Below, in pieces: positions 51,320 to 60,484 of a DNA stretch of 64,000 nucleotides. The notes below the pieces were generated by a model, which saw only the letters and a program-made list of their open reading frames with translations, was not told the DNA's origin and ran no database searches. The position numbers and the translations under genes were made by a program. Location of the stretch: positions 1 to 64,000 of the forward strand of contig NZ_ML133541.1 of the NCBI RefSeq assembly GCF_003985145.1, read 5' to 3'. This stretch comes from Rhizobium anhuiense (GTDB taxonomy: Bacteria > Pseudomonadota > Alphaproteobacteria > Rhizobiales > Rhizobiaceae). The stretch's first letter is position 1. Each line of letters starts with the position of its first letter.

Positions 51320-52212
51320 CGTGTTTCCTCGAAGGCGAAAAGCGTGCCCTGCCCGGGCGCGGGCTTCACCAGAATGCGATTGTTCTTGCGCGTATATGTC
51401 ACCCCGTTAGCAGCCAAATGCGCTTCTGTCACGGCAAGATCGGCGACAGCGAAGAGAATCGCCCGGCCGCGCAGGCCGCGGTCGGCGGATGGGACGGCGA
51501 CCTCGAAATAGGCCTCCAAACCCTCCGGCGTCATCAGGCTGATTTTCACATTCGACGCCGCGATCTTGACGCCGAAACCGGTGTTCTCGACTGCCGATTG
51601 CGCGCTGGCAAGACTGACGAAGGCGGCGAAGGCAGCCGCATCGGGCGCGCAAAGCACCACCTCGGCAATGCCGGTGACGCCATTGGCATGCGCCTCCAGC
51701 GCGCCGCGGTCGGCCGGCAGCGGATTGACGCGCTCGACGGTGAAGAGAAAGAGATCGGGCGCGCGCAGGTCGCCGGCAAAGGCCAGCCTGAAGCCGGCAA
51801 TGCTCTCAGAACCATCCGGCATCGTCATCGGCCGGCTGAACGCCAGCATCTCGCCGGCGCTCGCTCCGTCGCCGACGAAATTCCGATGATCGATATCGGC
51901 ATCCTCGCTGCCGAAGGCCACCGCCGAAAGCCCTTCCTCGCCGCAGCGGAATCGGAAGGCGCGGTTGCGGGCGGTGAAGACATTGCCTTGCCGCGCCGAT
52001 GCTTCACTTTCCCTAACGCTCGCAATCCCGAGCGGCTCCAGATAGGTCTTATCGGCAAAAAAGACGCAGGCATTCTCCGTTCCGAAGGGATGACGCGCAT
52101 CGGCGGCAACGGTAAAGCCCAGCTTGCCGAGCCTCTCGCGCGCCAGATCGATATTGACGACCGGCAGCACGACATGATCCAGCGGGCGTGGTTTGGCGGA
52201 ATGCTCGTTCAT
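51316..52212 (-). CDS. VOC-superfamily (glyoxalase-like) protein
   Basis: A 298-residue protein with two VOC-type halves. The first starts RPLDHVVLPVVNIDLARERLGKLGF, typical of Glyoxalase_3-like domains; the second covers about 170-295. Metal ligands are not complete enough to assign an enzyme. AGGGGATACC precedes ATG. Directly coupled to kdsA, but I know of no link to KDO synthesis. Confidence 0.82.
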   Translation of the reverse strand: MNEHSAKPRPLDHVVLPVVNIDLARERLGKLGFTVAADARHPFGTENACVFFADKTYLEPLGIASVRESEASARQGNVFTARNRAFRFRCGEEGLSAVAFGSEDADIDHRNFVGDGASAGEMLAFSRPMTMPDGSESIAGFRLAFAGDLRAPDLFLFTVERVNPLPADRGALEAHANGVTGIAEVVLCAPDAAAFAAFVSLASAQSAVENTGFGVKIAASNVKISLMTPEGLEAYFEVAVPSADRGLRGRAILFAVADLAVTEAHLAANGVTYTRKNNRILVKPAPGQGTLFAFEETR

Positions 52213-52346
52213 GGTATCCCCTCTCCTCACACGGCAGAGATGTGCGACAGTGCCGCGCAAGGCAAGACTTGTCGGCCAATCCGGCGAATGAAAATAAAAA
52301 TCTCAACGAGTTGGCGCCAAGTTTTACGGAAATTTAGCTACTTGCG

Positions 52347-52387
52347 GAACACATATGGAACATATAGTGTCTGTTCTGGATTTGTTT
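52347..52387. promoter_or_regulatory. Two SOS boxes (LexA operators) upstream of lexA
   Basis: GAAC-N7-GAAC at 52347-52361 is an exact alphaproteobacterial LexA box in reverse orientation (GTTC-N7-GTTC). A second, near-perfect box GTTC-N7-GTTT lies at 52373-52387. Both are within 65 bases of the lexA start, indicating autorepression. Confidence 0.85.
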
Positions 52388-52409
52388 CAATCACGAGGTC
52401 ACAACGTCG

Positions 52410-53129
52410 ATGCTCACGCGCAAACAACAGGAGCTTCTCCTCTTCATTCATGAGCGCATGAAGGAATCCGGCGTTCCGCCGTCTTTCGACGAAATGAAGG
52501 ACGCCCTGGATCTCGCTTCGAAGTCCGGGATTCACCGGCTGATTACTGCGCTCGAGGAGCGTGGCTTCATTCGCCGCCTACCGAACCGGGCCCGCGCACT
52601 CGAGGTCATCAAGCTTCCGGAGGCCTATAGCCCCAGCATCCAGCCCCGGCGCGGCTTTTCGCCGAGCGTCATTGAGGGCAGCCTGGGCAAGCCCCAGCCG
52701 GTCGCCACTCCCGCTCCTGCAAAACCCGTCGCCGACAATGGCAACTCAGTCTCCGTGCCGGTCATGGGCCGGATCGCCGCCGGCGTTCCGATCTCGGCAA
52801 TCCAGAACAACACCCACGACATCGTCGTTCCGGCCGATATGCTCGGCTCCGGTGAACACTACGCGCTGGAGGTCAAGGGTGATTCGATGATCGACGCCGG
52901 CATTTTCGACGGCGACACCGTGATCATCCGCAATGGCAGCACCGCAAGCCCTGGCGACATCGTCGTTGCTCTCGTCGACGACGAAGAAGCGACGCTCAAA
53001 CGCTTCCGCCGCAAGGGCGCCTCGATCGCGCTGGAAGCGGCCAACCCGGCTTACGAGACCCGGATCTTCGGGCCAGACCGCGTCAAGGTGCAGGGCAAAC
53101 TCGTCGGCCTTATTCGCCGCTATCACTGA
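52410..53129 (+). CDS. lexA: SOS repressor LexA
   Basis: A 239-residue self-cleaving repressor of DNA damage genes. Winged HTH at 1-65 (LTRKQQELLLFIHERM), a linker longer than in E. coli (about 70-115), the cleavage site A124-G125 in RIAAGVP, and the catalytic S159 (GDSM) and K197 (LKRF). Its last 20 bases overlap the end of convergent comEC. Confidence 0.97.
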   Translation: MLTRKQQELLLFIHERMKESGVPPSFDEMKDALDLASKSGIHRLITALEERGFIRRLPNRARALEVIKLPEAYSPSIQPRRGFSPSVIEGSLGKPQPVATPAPAKPVADNGNSVSVPVMGRIAAGVPISAIQNNTHDIVVPADMLGSGEHYALEVKGDSMIDAGIFDGDTVIIRNGSTASPGDIVVALVDDEEATLKRFRRKGASIALEAANPAYETRIFGPDRVKVQGKLVGLIRRYH

Positions 53130-55590
53130 CACCCTGCAGGCCGGTTTCGACAAAGCTGTTGCTGCGCCAGTCATAGGCGCGATGGCGGATCCATGGCCGC
53201 CACAGATCATCGAATGCGGTTGTGACCTCCATGCCGGCCTCCGCGAACCGCAGCTCGACGGAACCGGTCCGGCGCAACGTCTCGCCGGTGAAGAGCGTCG
53301 CGCCTGAGCGGCAGCTGTTGAAACGCAGGCGGACCGACGTTACCACGATATCGGCCGCATCGCAGGCCGGAGCGAGATAGGCGGCATTGTCGATGACGGC
53401 GACCACATGACCGTTGCCAAGCCTTGATATGCACCAGGCCTTCTTGACGCAGGAAAAGCGGTTTGCGTCACCGCCGGCTGCAGCCGCCCGCATCGCCGCC
53501 CTCGCTTCGTTCTGCTGATCGCGGGAGAGCTTGACGCGGCGGTCCTCTCCCGCTGGCGGGACAGCAGGACCATCCAGCATCTTCGGCGGGTCATGCGCCG
53601 GCAGGACCAGCGCGCGCTGCCATTGGTCGAAGATGAAATCCGGCGGGTTTTCACGGTTGGAGGCCATTGCCGCCGCCTCGACGACCGCGACGAGACTGCC
53701 ATCTTCCGAAATCACCAGATCCGGCGGCCGGGGAACCGGCAGAAGCAGCAGGATGAGCGTTGCGACTGACATGATCGACGTGCCCATATGGCGCAGCCGA
53801 GTGCGGAGCAGCGTCAGCAGCAGGAAGCCTGCCACGGCGACCGCGAAATACCAGGCGGGCAAGCGGCCGATGCCGATGTCGCCACCCCAGCCGGACACGG
53901 TCTTGGCGACGGCGATCACCAGATCGAGGCCGAATCCGACAATCTTCCAAGGCAAAACGTCCAGACCGAAAGGCATGAGCAGCATCGCCAGCAACCCGGC
54001 CGGCATGATGATGAAGGAGATGATCGGCATCGTCGCGAGGTTTGCCGGCAGGCCGTAGGCGGTCAGGCGATGAAAATGCTCGATCGAAAACAGTGCGGTG
54101 GAGAAACCGCCGATCAGCGAGGTCAGGAAGACACCGCCGAAGAACCCCGCAACCGCGACGAAAGGCCTGACGATCGGCAGCTTCAGGAAGGCATTCTCGC
54201 GGACGCGCCGATCCTTCCACAGCTGATAGCCCGACACGAGCGCCAAGGTTGCGGCAAAGGACATCTGGAAGCTCGGCCCCAGGACTTCGGAGGGCGAAAT
54301 GACGAGGATGACGAGCGCGGAGAGAGCGACATTGCGCAGGCTGATCGACGGCCGGTCAAAGAAGACGGCAATCAGCATGATGGCCATCATGATGAAGGCG
54401 CGTTCGGCCGAGACCGCGAAGCCGGAGATCAGGAAATAGGCCGTGACGGCGATGAGCGCGCCGGCGGCGGCGATCTTCTTCGTCGGATAGGCCTGGGCGA
54501 CGCCGGGAAAGAGGCTGAGCAGCATCCGGAAGCCGACGAAGAAGATGCCGGCCGACAGCGCCATGTTGAGTCCGGAGATGGCGATGATATGCGCCAGACC
54601 GGACTGGCGCAGCGCCTCCGTGGTCGCATTCGAGATGGCGCGCCGTTCGTCCGTCACCAGAGCAGCGGCAAAAGCGCCGGTGTCGCCGGGCAGAATCGAT
54701 CGGATGCGGTCGCCGATGCCGCTGCGCAGCCGGTAAAGCCATTCGAGCAGGGCTTCCGCCGTCGATCTGGCAGCCTGCGGGCCTGCCTGCAAATCGACTT
54801 TCGTCGGCGCGCCGTAGAAGAAACCATTGGCGCCGATGCCATCGAAATAGGCCCCGAAAGAGAAGTCGTTGAGCTCTGGAAGTGCTGGGCCTGACGGTGG
54901 TGTCAGCCGAGCCCTGCCGGTGATGATGTCACCGATCTCGAAAGGCGCGTCGGCGCCGCGGGCGATCGCGGTTATCCGTTCCGGCGGCCGCTTCACCTGC
55001 GGCGCCTCGGTGCCGGTGACGGCCAGAATGTAGCGCCACCGGCCGCGACCATCGCCTTCGCGCCGTTCGACACGGCCGGTCACCGTCGTCGTCACGGCGG
55101 AGTCGAGGATCACGGTCGAAGCCCGCCAGCTTTCGAACTCCGCCGAGACCATGCCACCGGCCATAAGTGCAAGCGCCAGCAGGACGGTCCGCAATGCCGC
55201 CCGCATACGGCTGGCGATCAGAACCGCGGTCGTCAGCACCAATAGGCAGAGCAGCGGTGCAATGACCGGAAAATCCGATGCTCCAAGAAACCAGAAGACT
55301 GATCCGGCGCCGAGGAAGACCGGCGAGAATAGCAGCAGGCGGCCATGATCCGCCTCCTCGCCCAGCATGCGCCTGCCGGCACGCGGCGATTGCGAGGCCA
55401 AAGCCGGCAGGCGATGGCGCAACGGTGTCGCCGACTGCGTCCTTGCCGGCCGCGACACCACGGCAGGGGGAGAAAAACCGGAGGTATCGGCAAGGCCGGC
55501 GCCTGCTTCCGGCCGCAATTCGACTGTCGTCAATTCCTGCATGCGCCGCCCAAGCTCAACCGCCAAGGCGGCAAGAATGCAACCTCCCAT
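53110..55590 (-). CDS. comEC: ComEC/Rec2-family membrane protein
   Basis: An 826-residue polytopic protein of the DNA-uptake channel family. N-terminal DUF4131-like region with several helices (about 80-260), then the Competence domain with AHIIAISGLNMALSAGIFFVGFR and GFAVSAERAFIMMAIML, and a C-terminal soluble region (about 630-826) that looks like a reduced metallo-beta-lactamase domain without a clear HxHxDH motif. Start choice is uncertain: ATG at 55590 or at 55542, with a TTG at 55602. Confidence 0.9.
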   Translation of the reverse strand: MGGCILAALAVELGRRMQELTTVELRPEAGAGLADTSGFSPPAVVSRPARTQSATPLRHRLPALASQSPRAGRRMLGEEADHGRLLLFSPVFLGAGSVFWFLGASDFPVIAPLLCLLVLTTAVLIASRMRAALRTVLLALALMAGGMVSAEFESWRASTVILDSAVTTTVTGRVERREGDGRGRWRYILAVTGTEAPQVKRPPERITAIARGADAPFEIGDIITGRARLTPPSGPALPELNDFSFGAYFDGIGANGFFYGAPTKVDLQAGPQAARSTAEALLEWLYRLRSGIGDRIRSILPGDTGAFAAALVTDERRAISNATTEALRQSGLAHIIAISGLNMALSAGIFFVGFRMLLSLFPGVAQAYPTKKIAAAGALIAVTAYFLISGFAVSAERAFIMMAIMLIAVFFDRPSISLRNVALSALVILVISPSEVLGPSFQMSFAATLALVSGYQLWKDRRVRENAFLKLPIVRPFVAVAGFFGGVFLTSLIGGFSTALFSIEHFHRLTAYGLPANLATMPIISFIIMPAGLLAMLLMPFGLDVLPWKIVGFGLDLVIAVAKTVSGWGGDIGIGRLPAWYFAVAVAGFLLLTLLRTRLRHMGTSIMSVATLILLLLPVPRPPDLVISEDGSLVAVVEAAAMASNRENPPDFIFDQWQRALVLPAHDPPKMLDGPAVPPAGEDRRVKLSRDQQNEARAAMRAAAAGGDANRFSCVKKAWCISRLGNGHVVAVIDNAAYLAPACDAADIVVTSVRLRFNSCRSGATLFTGETLRRTGSVELRFAEAGMEVTTAFDDLWRPWIRHRAYDWRSNSFVETGLQGVSDSGE

Positions 55591-55832
55591 CAAATCCGGC
55601 AAGAATAATCGATTGAAATATGAGGGAAAATCGCGAGTGCCAAAAGGCCAGTCGAATCATCAGCTTCCGATATGCACGCGGCTCATCGCTGCAGTGCCTA
55701 AAAGGTGATACCGCAATGCACAAAATGCCGTCACGGTAACTTGGCATTAGCTTCGCGATCATATAGCTATCGGTGAGGACGCTTAACCCCTATGGCGCTT
55801 TTAAGGCGCCACCGCCATTTCGGAGGATCAGC

Positions 55833-57122
55833 ATGACGGATCAAAGCGCTACAATAAAAATCGGTGACAAATCTGTCGACCTTGCCGTCAAGAGCGGCAC
55901 GATCGGCCCGAGCGTCATCGATATCGGTGCCCTCTACAAGAACACGGCTTCCTTCACGTACGATCCGGGTTTTACCTCGACCGCATCCTGTGAATCGAAA
56001 ATCACCTACATCGACGGCGACGAAGGTGTTCTGCTGCATCGCGGCTATCCGATCGAGCAGCTCGCCGAGCATGGCGACTTCCTGGAAGTCTGCTACCTGC
56101 TTCTCTACGGCGAACTGCCGACCACCGCGCAGAAGAAGGATTTCGATTATCGCGTCACGCACCACACCATGGTGCATGAGCAGATGAGCCGCTTCTTCAC
56201 CGGCTTCCGCCGCGATGCGCATCCGATGGCCGTCATGTGCGGCTGCGTCGGCGCGCTGTCAGCCTTCTATCACGACTCCACAGACATCACCGATCCGCAC
56301 CAGCGCATGGTCGCCAGCCTGCGTATGATCGCCAAGATGCCGACGCTCGCCGCCATGGCCTACAAATACCATATCGGCCAGCCCTTCGTTTATCCGAAGA
56401 ACGACCTCGACTATGCGTCGAACTTCCTGCGCATGTGCTTTGCCGTGCCTTGCGAGGAATATGTGGTCAATCCGGTGCTTGCTCGCGCCATGGACCGCAT
56501 TTTCATCCTGCATGCCGATCACGAGCAGAACGCTTCGACCTCGACCGTCCGTCTCGCCGGTTCGTCGGGCGCCAACCCGTTCGCCTGCATCGCGGCCGGC
56601 ATCGCCTGCCTCTGGGGGCCTGCACATGGCGGCGCCAACGAAGCAGCGCTCAACATGCTGAACGAAATCGGCACAGTCGACCACATCCCGGAATATATCG
56701 CCCGCGCCAAGGACAAGAACGACCCGTTCCGCCTGATGGGCTTCGGCCACCGCGTCTACAAGAACTATGATCCGCGCGCCAAGATCATGCAGAAGACGAC
56801 GCATGAAGTGCTGGGCGAACTCGGCATCAAGGACGATCCGTTGCTCGAAGTGGCGATGGAGCTGGAGCGCATCGCGCTCACCGACGAATATTTCATCGAG
56901 AAGAAGCTCTATCCGAATATCGACTTCTATTCCGGCATCACGCTGAAGGCGCTCGGCTTCCCCACGACCATGTTCACCGTGCTCTTCGCGCTCGCCCGCA
57001 CCGTCGGCTGGATCGCGCAGTGGAACGAGATGATCGAGGATCCGGAACAGCGCATCGGCCGTCCGCGCCAGCTCTATGTCGGCGAACCCAAGCGCGACTA
57101 TATCCCGGTTTCGAAGCGCTGA
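55833..57122 (+). CDS. gltA: Citrate synthase
   Basis: A 429-residue type II citrate synthase for TCA-cycle entry. Active-site residues are visible: H265 (GPAHGG), H306 (GFGHRVYK) and D364 (NIDFYSG), with HADHEQNASTSTVR at 227-240. GGAGGA lies before the ATG; the open frame upstream is not family-like. Monocistronic, with its own promoter region (about 240 bases after comEC) and terminator. Confidence 0.98.
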   Translation: MTDQSATIKIGDKSVDLAVKSGTIGPSVIDIGALYKNTASFTYDPGFTSTASCESKITYIDGDEGVLLHRGYPIEQLAEHGDFLEVCYLLLYGELPTTAQKKDFDYRVTHHTMVHEQMSRFFTGFRRDAHPMAVMCGCVGALSAFYHDSTDITDPHQRMVASLRMIAKMPTLAAMAYKYHIGQPFVYPKNDLDYASNFLRMCFAVPCEEYVVNPVLARAMDRIFILHADHEQNASTSTVRLAGSSGANPFACIAAGIACLWGPAHGGANEAALNMLNEIGTVDHIPEYIARAKDKNDPFRLMGFGHRVYKNYDPRAKIMQKTTHEVLGELGIKDDPLLEVAMELERIALTDEYFIEKKLYPNIDFYSGITLKALGFPTTMFTVLFALARTVGWIAQWNEMIEDPEQRIGRPRQLYVGEPKRDYIPVSKR

Positions 57123-57141
57123 TCGCTTCAAAGCCTAAAAG

Positions 57142-57174
57142 AAAACCCGGTCAGAAACGGCCGGGTTTTTTCTT
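57142..57174 (+). terminator. Rho-independent terminator of gltA overlapping the lpxB stop
   Basis: Arms AAAACCCGG (57142-57150) and CCGGGTTTT (57161-57169) with a 10-base loop, then a T-rich tract. The lpxB stop codon lies in the loop, so the element can end both convergent transcripts. Confidence 0.88.
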
Positions 57175-58320
57175 TTTCAGGACATCGAGAAGGATCTTGG
57201 CGGCATGCTCGCCGGGCGGCTTTTCGGTCTGCATGCGCTGCCAGATAAGGTCATAGCCTTCCTTCATCGCCTTCAGCTGGTAGGTGTCGGCCGACAGCCT
57301 TTCCATCCAGCGGGCGAGACTGGCGCCGCGAACGATATCGTTGAGATATTCCGGCACGACCGCGTAATCGGCGATCAGGTTTGGCAGCGCGCCTGTCCAG
57401 GTCTTGATGGTTGATGTCAGCAACCGCATGATCCAGTCGACCTTGTAGGCGGAGACGACGGGCACATCGGCAAGCGCCAGCTCAAGAATGACAGTTCCGG
57501 ACGCCGCCATGGCTGCATCGGCTTCGGAGAAGGCTTTCCATTTCGCTTCCGCGCCGACGACGATCTCCGGTTTTACCGCCCACCCCGCCGTCATTTCGCG
57601 GACAAGCGCCTCCTTGTGCGTCACCGTCGGCAGAATGAAGCGCATCGGCCCATTGCGGGCAACAAGCTCCTTCGCTGCGGCCTCGAAATAGGGCACGAGA
57701 TTCTTGATCTCGGATGAACGCGAACCGGGAAGAAGAAGGATCGGGCCGTTGCCGGGCTGCCTGCCGGCGCGCAGCCGCCGCGCCTCGAGCAATGCCGGAT
57801 CGGCAATCAGGCGATGGCCGACATAAGTCGTCTCCGGGCCGCCGAGCGTGCGCATCACTTCCGGCTCGAAGGGCAGGACGGCGAGCACATGATCGACATA
57901 GCCGAGCATGCGCGTGGCGCGATATTCCTTCCAGGCCCAAACGCTCGGACAGACATAATTGACAACAGGCAGATCGGGCAGCGCGGTGCGGACGCGCTTT
58001 GCAACGCGATGGGTGAAATCCGGGCTGTCGATGATGAGAAGAATGTCCGGCCTTGCGGCGATGATTTCAGCCGTCGTCCGGCGGATCAGGGTATAGAGTT
58101 TTGGCAGCCGGCTCAGCACCTGGGTGATGCCCATGATCGACAACTCGGAGAAATCGAACAGCGATCTCAGGCCTTCTGCTTGCAGCGCCTCGCCGCCGAC
58201 GCCGACCAGTTCCACCGGTCCGCTATGAATCCGTTTCAGGGCGGCGATGAGATCGGCGCCGAGCAGATCCCCCGACACCTCACCGGCAATGACGGCGATC
58301 TTCAGCGGCGCCCCGTTCAT
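57151..58320 (-). CDS. lpxB: Lipid-A-disaccharide synthase
   Basis: A 389-residue GT19 glycosyltransferase joining UDP-2,3-diacylglucosamine and lipid X. Signatures: IAGEVSGDLLGADLI (about 10-24), VVNYVCPSVWAWKEYRA, and LLLPGSRSSEIKNLVP. The start is coupled to the lpxI stop (ATGA overlap). Last gene of the bamA-lpx operon. Confidence 0.96.
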   Translation of the reverse strand: MNGAPLKIAVIAGEVSGDLLGADLIAALKRIHSGPVELVGVGGEALQAEGLRSLFDFSELSIMGITQVLSRLPKLYTLIRRTTAEIIAARPDILLIIDSPDFTHRVAKRVRTALPDLPVVNYVCPSVWAWKEYRATRMLGYVDHVLAVLPFEPEVMRTLGGPETTYVGHRLIADPALLEARRLRAGRQPGNGPILLLPGSRSSEIKNLVPYFEAAAKELVARNGPMRFILPTVTHKEALVREMTAGWAVKPEIVVGAEAKWKAFSEADAAMAASGTVILELALADVPVVSAYKVDWIMRLLTSTIKTWTGALPNLIADYAVVPEYLNDIVRGASLARWMERLSADTYQLKAMKEGYDLIWQRMQTEKPPGEHAAKILLDVLKKKKPGRF

Positions 58321-59198
58321 ACAAGCCCCCATGCCGGCAGGCCGCGATCGATGCCGCAGACGAAAAGCCCGGCCTCGTCGGCGGCCTTGATGACGGCGGC
58401 GCGATCGAGCACCAGTGAACGGCCGGCCTCAACGGCGACACCGGCAAGGCCGGCTTTCCTCGCGTTCAGCACCGTGGATACGCCGATCGCCGGCAGATCG
58501 GCGCGGATATCCTGCTGCGGCTTGCAGAGCTTGACGAGTGCGCCGCGGCGGCGTGGCGAGATGCGTCCGGCGGCTCTGAGACCCGTCACGCGGTCCAGCA
58601 TCTCATCCGTGCCTTCAAGACCCTCCAGCGCGACGACACGCCCGCCGATGCTGACGGCGCCCTGCCCGACATCGAGCCGGCCGAGCATTTCGGCGGCTTC
58701 GCCAGCACGGCTGATATCACGCCGGTCGTCCTCGCCGGGCGCCACAGCACCAAGCGGGCCGACGGAGGCAAGCAGGTCGGGGGCGATTTCATGGGCGCCA
58801 ACGACGCGGCGGCCGTTTCCCTCGATCAGGCGGATCACCATCTGCAGAACCGTATCGTCGCCGCCGGACAGCAAGGTGCGGATGGCGGCCGGCACTTTCA
58901 TCAGGATGCGCAGCGTCGGGCGCACCTCGCGCCATTCCGGGCGGCGGCGCACACTGCCCGACATCACGACACGGCTAATGCCATACCGGTTGAGCAACCC
59001 ATCGAGGGCGGCGAAATCACCAATGCCGATGACGGCGTGATCATAGCCTTCCCAGCGCCGGTCGCTTTCATCCTTCAGCGCGACGATGACCGGATTTTCG
59101 CCGGCGGCGCGCGCGGCTTCGGCAACATAGGAAGGCAGAAGACCGCCGCCGGCGATAATCGCCAGCCGGCCCGCAGCGGTTTCGCCGGAAAATGTCAC
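58317..59198 (-). CDS. lpxI: UDP-2,3-diacylglucosamine pyrophosphatase LpxI
   Basis: A 293-residue LpxI (DUF1009) that hydrolyses UDP-2,3-diacylglucosamine to lipid X, replacing LpxH in alphaproteobacteria. N-terminal LAIIAGGGLLPSYVAEAAR, central DVGQGAVSIGGRVVALEGLEGTDEML, and C-terminal GLAGVAVEAGRSLVLDR. Located between lpxA and lpxB exactly where the missing pathway step belongs. Confidence 0.96.
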   Translation of the reverse strand: MTFSGETAAGRLAIIAGGGLLPSYVAEAARAAGENPVIVALKDESDRRWEGYDHAVIGIGDFAALDGLLNRYGISRVVMSGSVRRRPEWREVRPTLRILMKVPAAIRTLLSGGDDTVLQMVIRLIEGNGRRVVGAHEIAPDLLASVGPLGAVAPGEDDRRDISRAGEAAEMLGRLDVGQGAVSIGGRVVALEGLEGTDEMLDRVTGLRAAGRISPRRRGALVKLCKPQQDIRADLPAIGVSTVLNARKAGLAGVAVEAGRSLVLDRAAVIKAADEAGLFVCGIDRGLPAWGLV

Positions 59199-59201
59199 GG
59201 G

Positions 59202-60020
59202 CTAGCCCTTCTGCCCCCGGGTCGGCGAGGACAAGGCGCGGTCGCTATCGGCGGCGATGAAGTCGAGAATGTGGACCACCTGCTCGCAATCGGCATATTC
59301 GTCGCGGATGGCGGCAGCGTTTTCGCGGACGGAGCCCGTTCCTTCGAAGATCGCCTTGTAGGCGCGACGCACCCGGTGAATGACGGCGCGGTCGATGCCG
59401 GCGCGCGTCATGCCGACGACGTTGAGGCCGCTCAGCAGCCCGGGATTGCCGTTCAGCATGCCGTAGGGAATGACGTCGTAACTGACCGCCGAGAGCCCGC
59501 CGACGAAGGCCTGACGGCCGACACGGGTGAACTGGTGAACGGCAGAACCGCCGCCCAGGATGACACGATCCTCGATGACGACGTGGCCGGCGAGCATGAC
59601 GTTGTTCGACATGATCACGTGATTGCCGACGCGGCAGTCATGCGCAACGTGGGAATTGGCGAGGAAGAGGTTGTTGTCGCCGACGATCGTCTGGCCACCG
59701 AAGTCGGAGGTGCCGGTATTCATCGTCACGCCTTCGCGGATCGTGCAGTTGGCGCCGACCGTCAGCGTCGTCTCCTCACCGCCGTGATGCACGCTCTGCG
59801 GATCGCCGCCGATGACGGCCATCGGGAAGATGCGCGTGCCCTTGCCGATCACGGTGCGGCCGGTAACGACCGCATGCGACAAAAGCTCGACATTCGCATG
59901 CAGGACGACGTGCGACCCGACATGGCAGAAGGGACCGATCTTGACGCCCTCACCGATAACGGCACCGTCTTCGACGGCGGCCATCGGATGAATAAGGGCG
60001 CTTTCGGCGATATTGCTCAT
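59202..60020 (-). CDS. lpxA: UDP-N-acetylglucosamine acyltransferase LpxA
   Basis: A 272-residue trimeric left-handed beta-helix enzyme for the first acylation of lipid A. Hexapeptide repeats run from about residue 10 to 190; the catalytic His is H127 in SHVAHDCRVG. Start overlaps the fabZ stop by four bases and the stop is three bases from lpxI. Confidence 0.97.
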   Translation of the reverse strand: MSNIAESALIHPMAAVEDGAVIGEGVKIGPFCHVGSHVVLHANVELLSHAVVTGRTVIGKGTRIFPMAVIGGDPQSVHHGGEETTLTVGANCTIREGVTMNTGTSDFGGQTIVGDNNLFLANSHVAHDCRVGNHVIMSNNVMLAGHVVIEDRVILGGGSAVHQFTRVGRQAFVGGLSAVSYDVIPYGMLNGNPGLLSGLNVVGMTRAGIDRAVIHRVRRAYKAIFEGTGSVRENAAAIRDEYADCEQVVHILDFIAADSDRALSSPTRGQKG

Positions 60021-60484
60021 GCCTGATCCTTACGAACGATCATCGCGCCGATATCGGCCTCGGCGACAAGCGCGCCGTCAACCTTGGCGTCGCAATGGAA
60101 TTTCCAGATATTGCCGCGCTGCTTGTGTTTCTTGACATGGAATTCAACGCGATCGCCGGGCACGACGGGCTTGCGGAAGCGCGCATTCTCGATGGTCATG
60201 AAATAGACGAGGTTGCCCGGCTGGCCTTCCTTCTTGGCACAGATCGCGCCCGCAGTCTGAGCCATGCCTTCGATCAGGAGAACGCCCGGCATGATCGGAG
60301 CTTCCGGAAAATGGCCGGTGAAATGCGGTTCATTCGCCGTGACGTTCTTGATGCCAATCGCGCTGTTGTCGCCGTCGATCTCGATGATCTTGTCGACCAA
60401 GAGGAAGGGGTAACGATGCGGCAGCAGCTTCATGATCTCGATGATGTCAGCCGAAGAAAGCGTTGTCGTGGCTTCCTCAGTCAT
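60017..60484 (-). CDS. fabZ: 3-hydroxyacyl-ACP dehydratase FabZ
   Basis: A 155-residue hot-dog-fold dehydratase of fatty acid synthesis. LPHRYPFLLVDKI at 21-33, catalytic H58 in HFTGHFPEAPIMPGV, and E72 in IEGMAQ. It competes with LpxA/LpxD for 3-hydroxyacyl-ACP, consistent with the shared operon. Overlaps lpxD by eight bases. Confidence 0.97.
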   Translation of the reverse strand: MTEEATTTLSSADIIEIMKLLPHRYPFLLVDKIIEIDGDNSAIGIKNVTANEPHFTGHFPEAPIMPGVLLIEGMAQTAGAICAKKEGQPGNLVYFMTIENARFRKPVVPGDRVEFHVKKHKQRGNIWKFHCDAKVDGALVAEADIGAMIVRKDQA

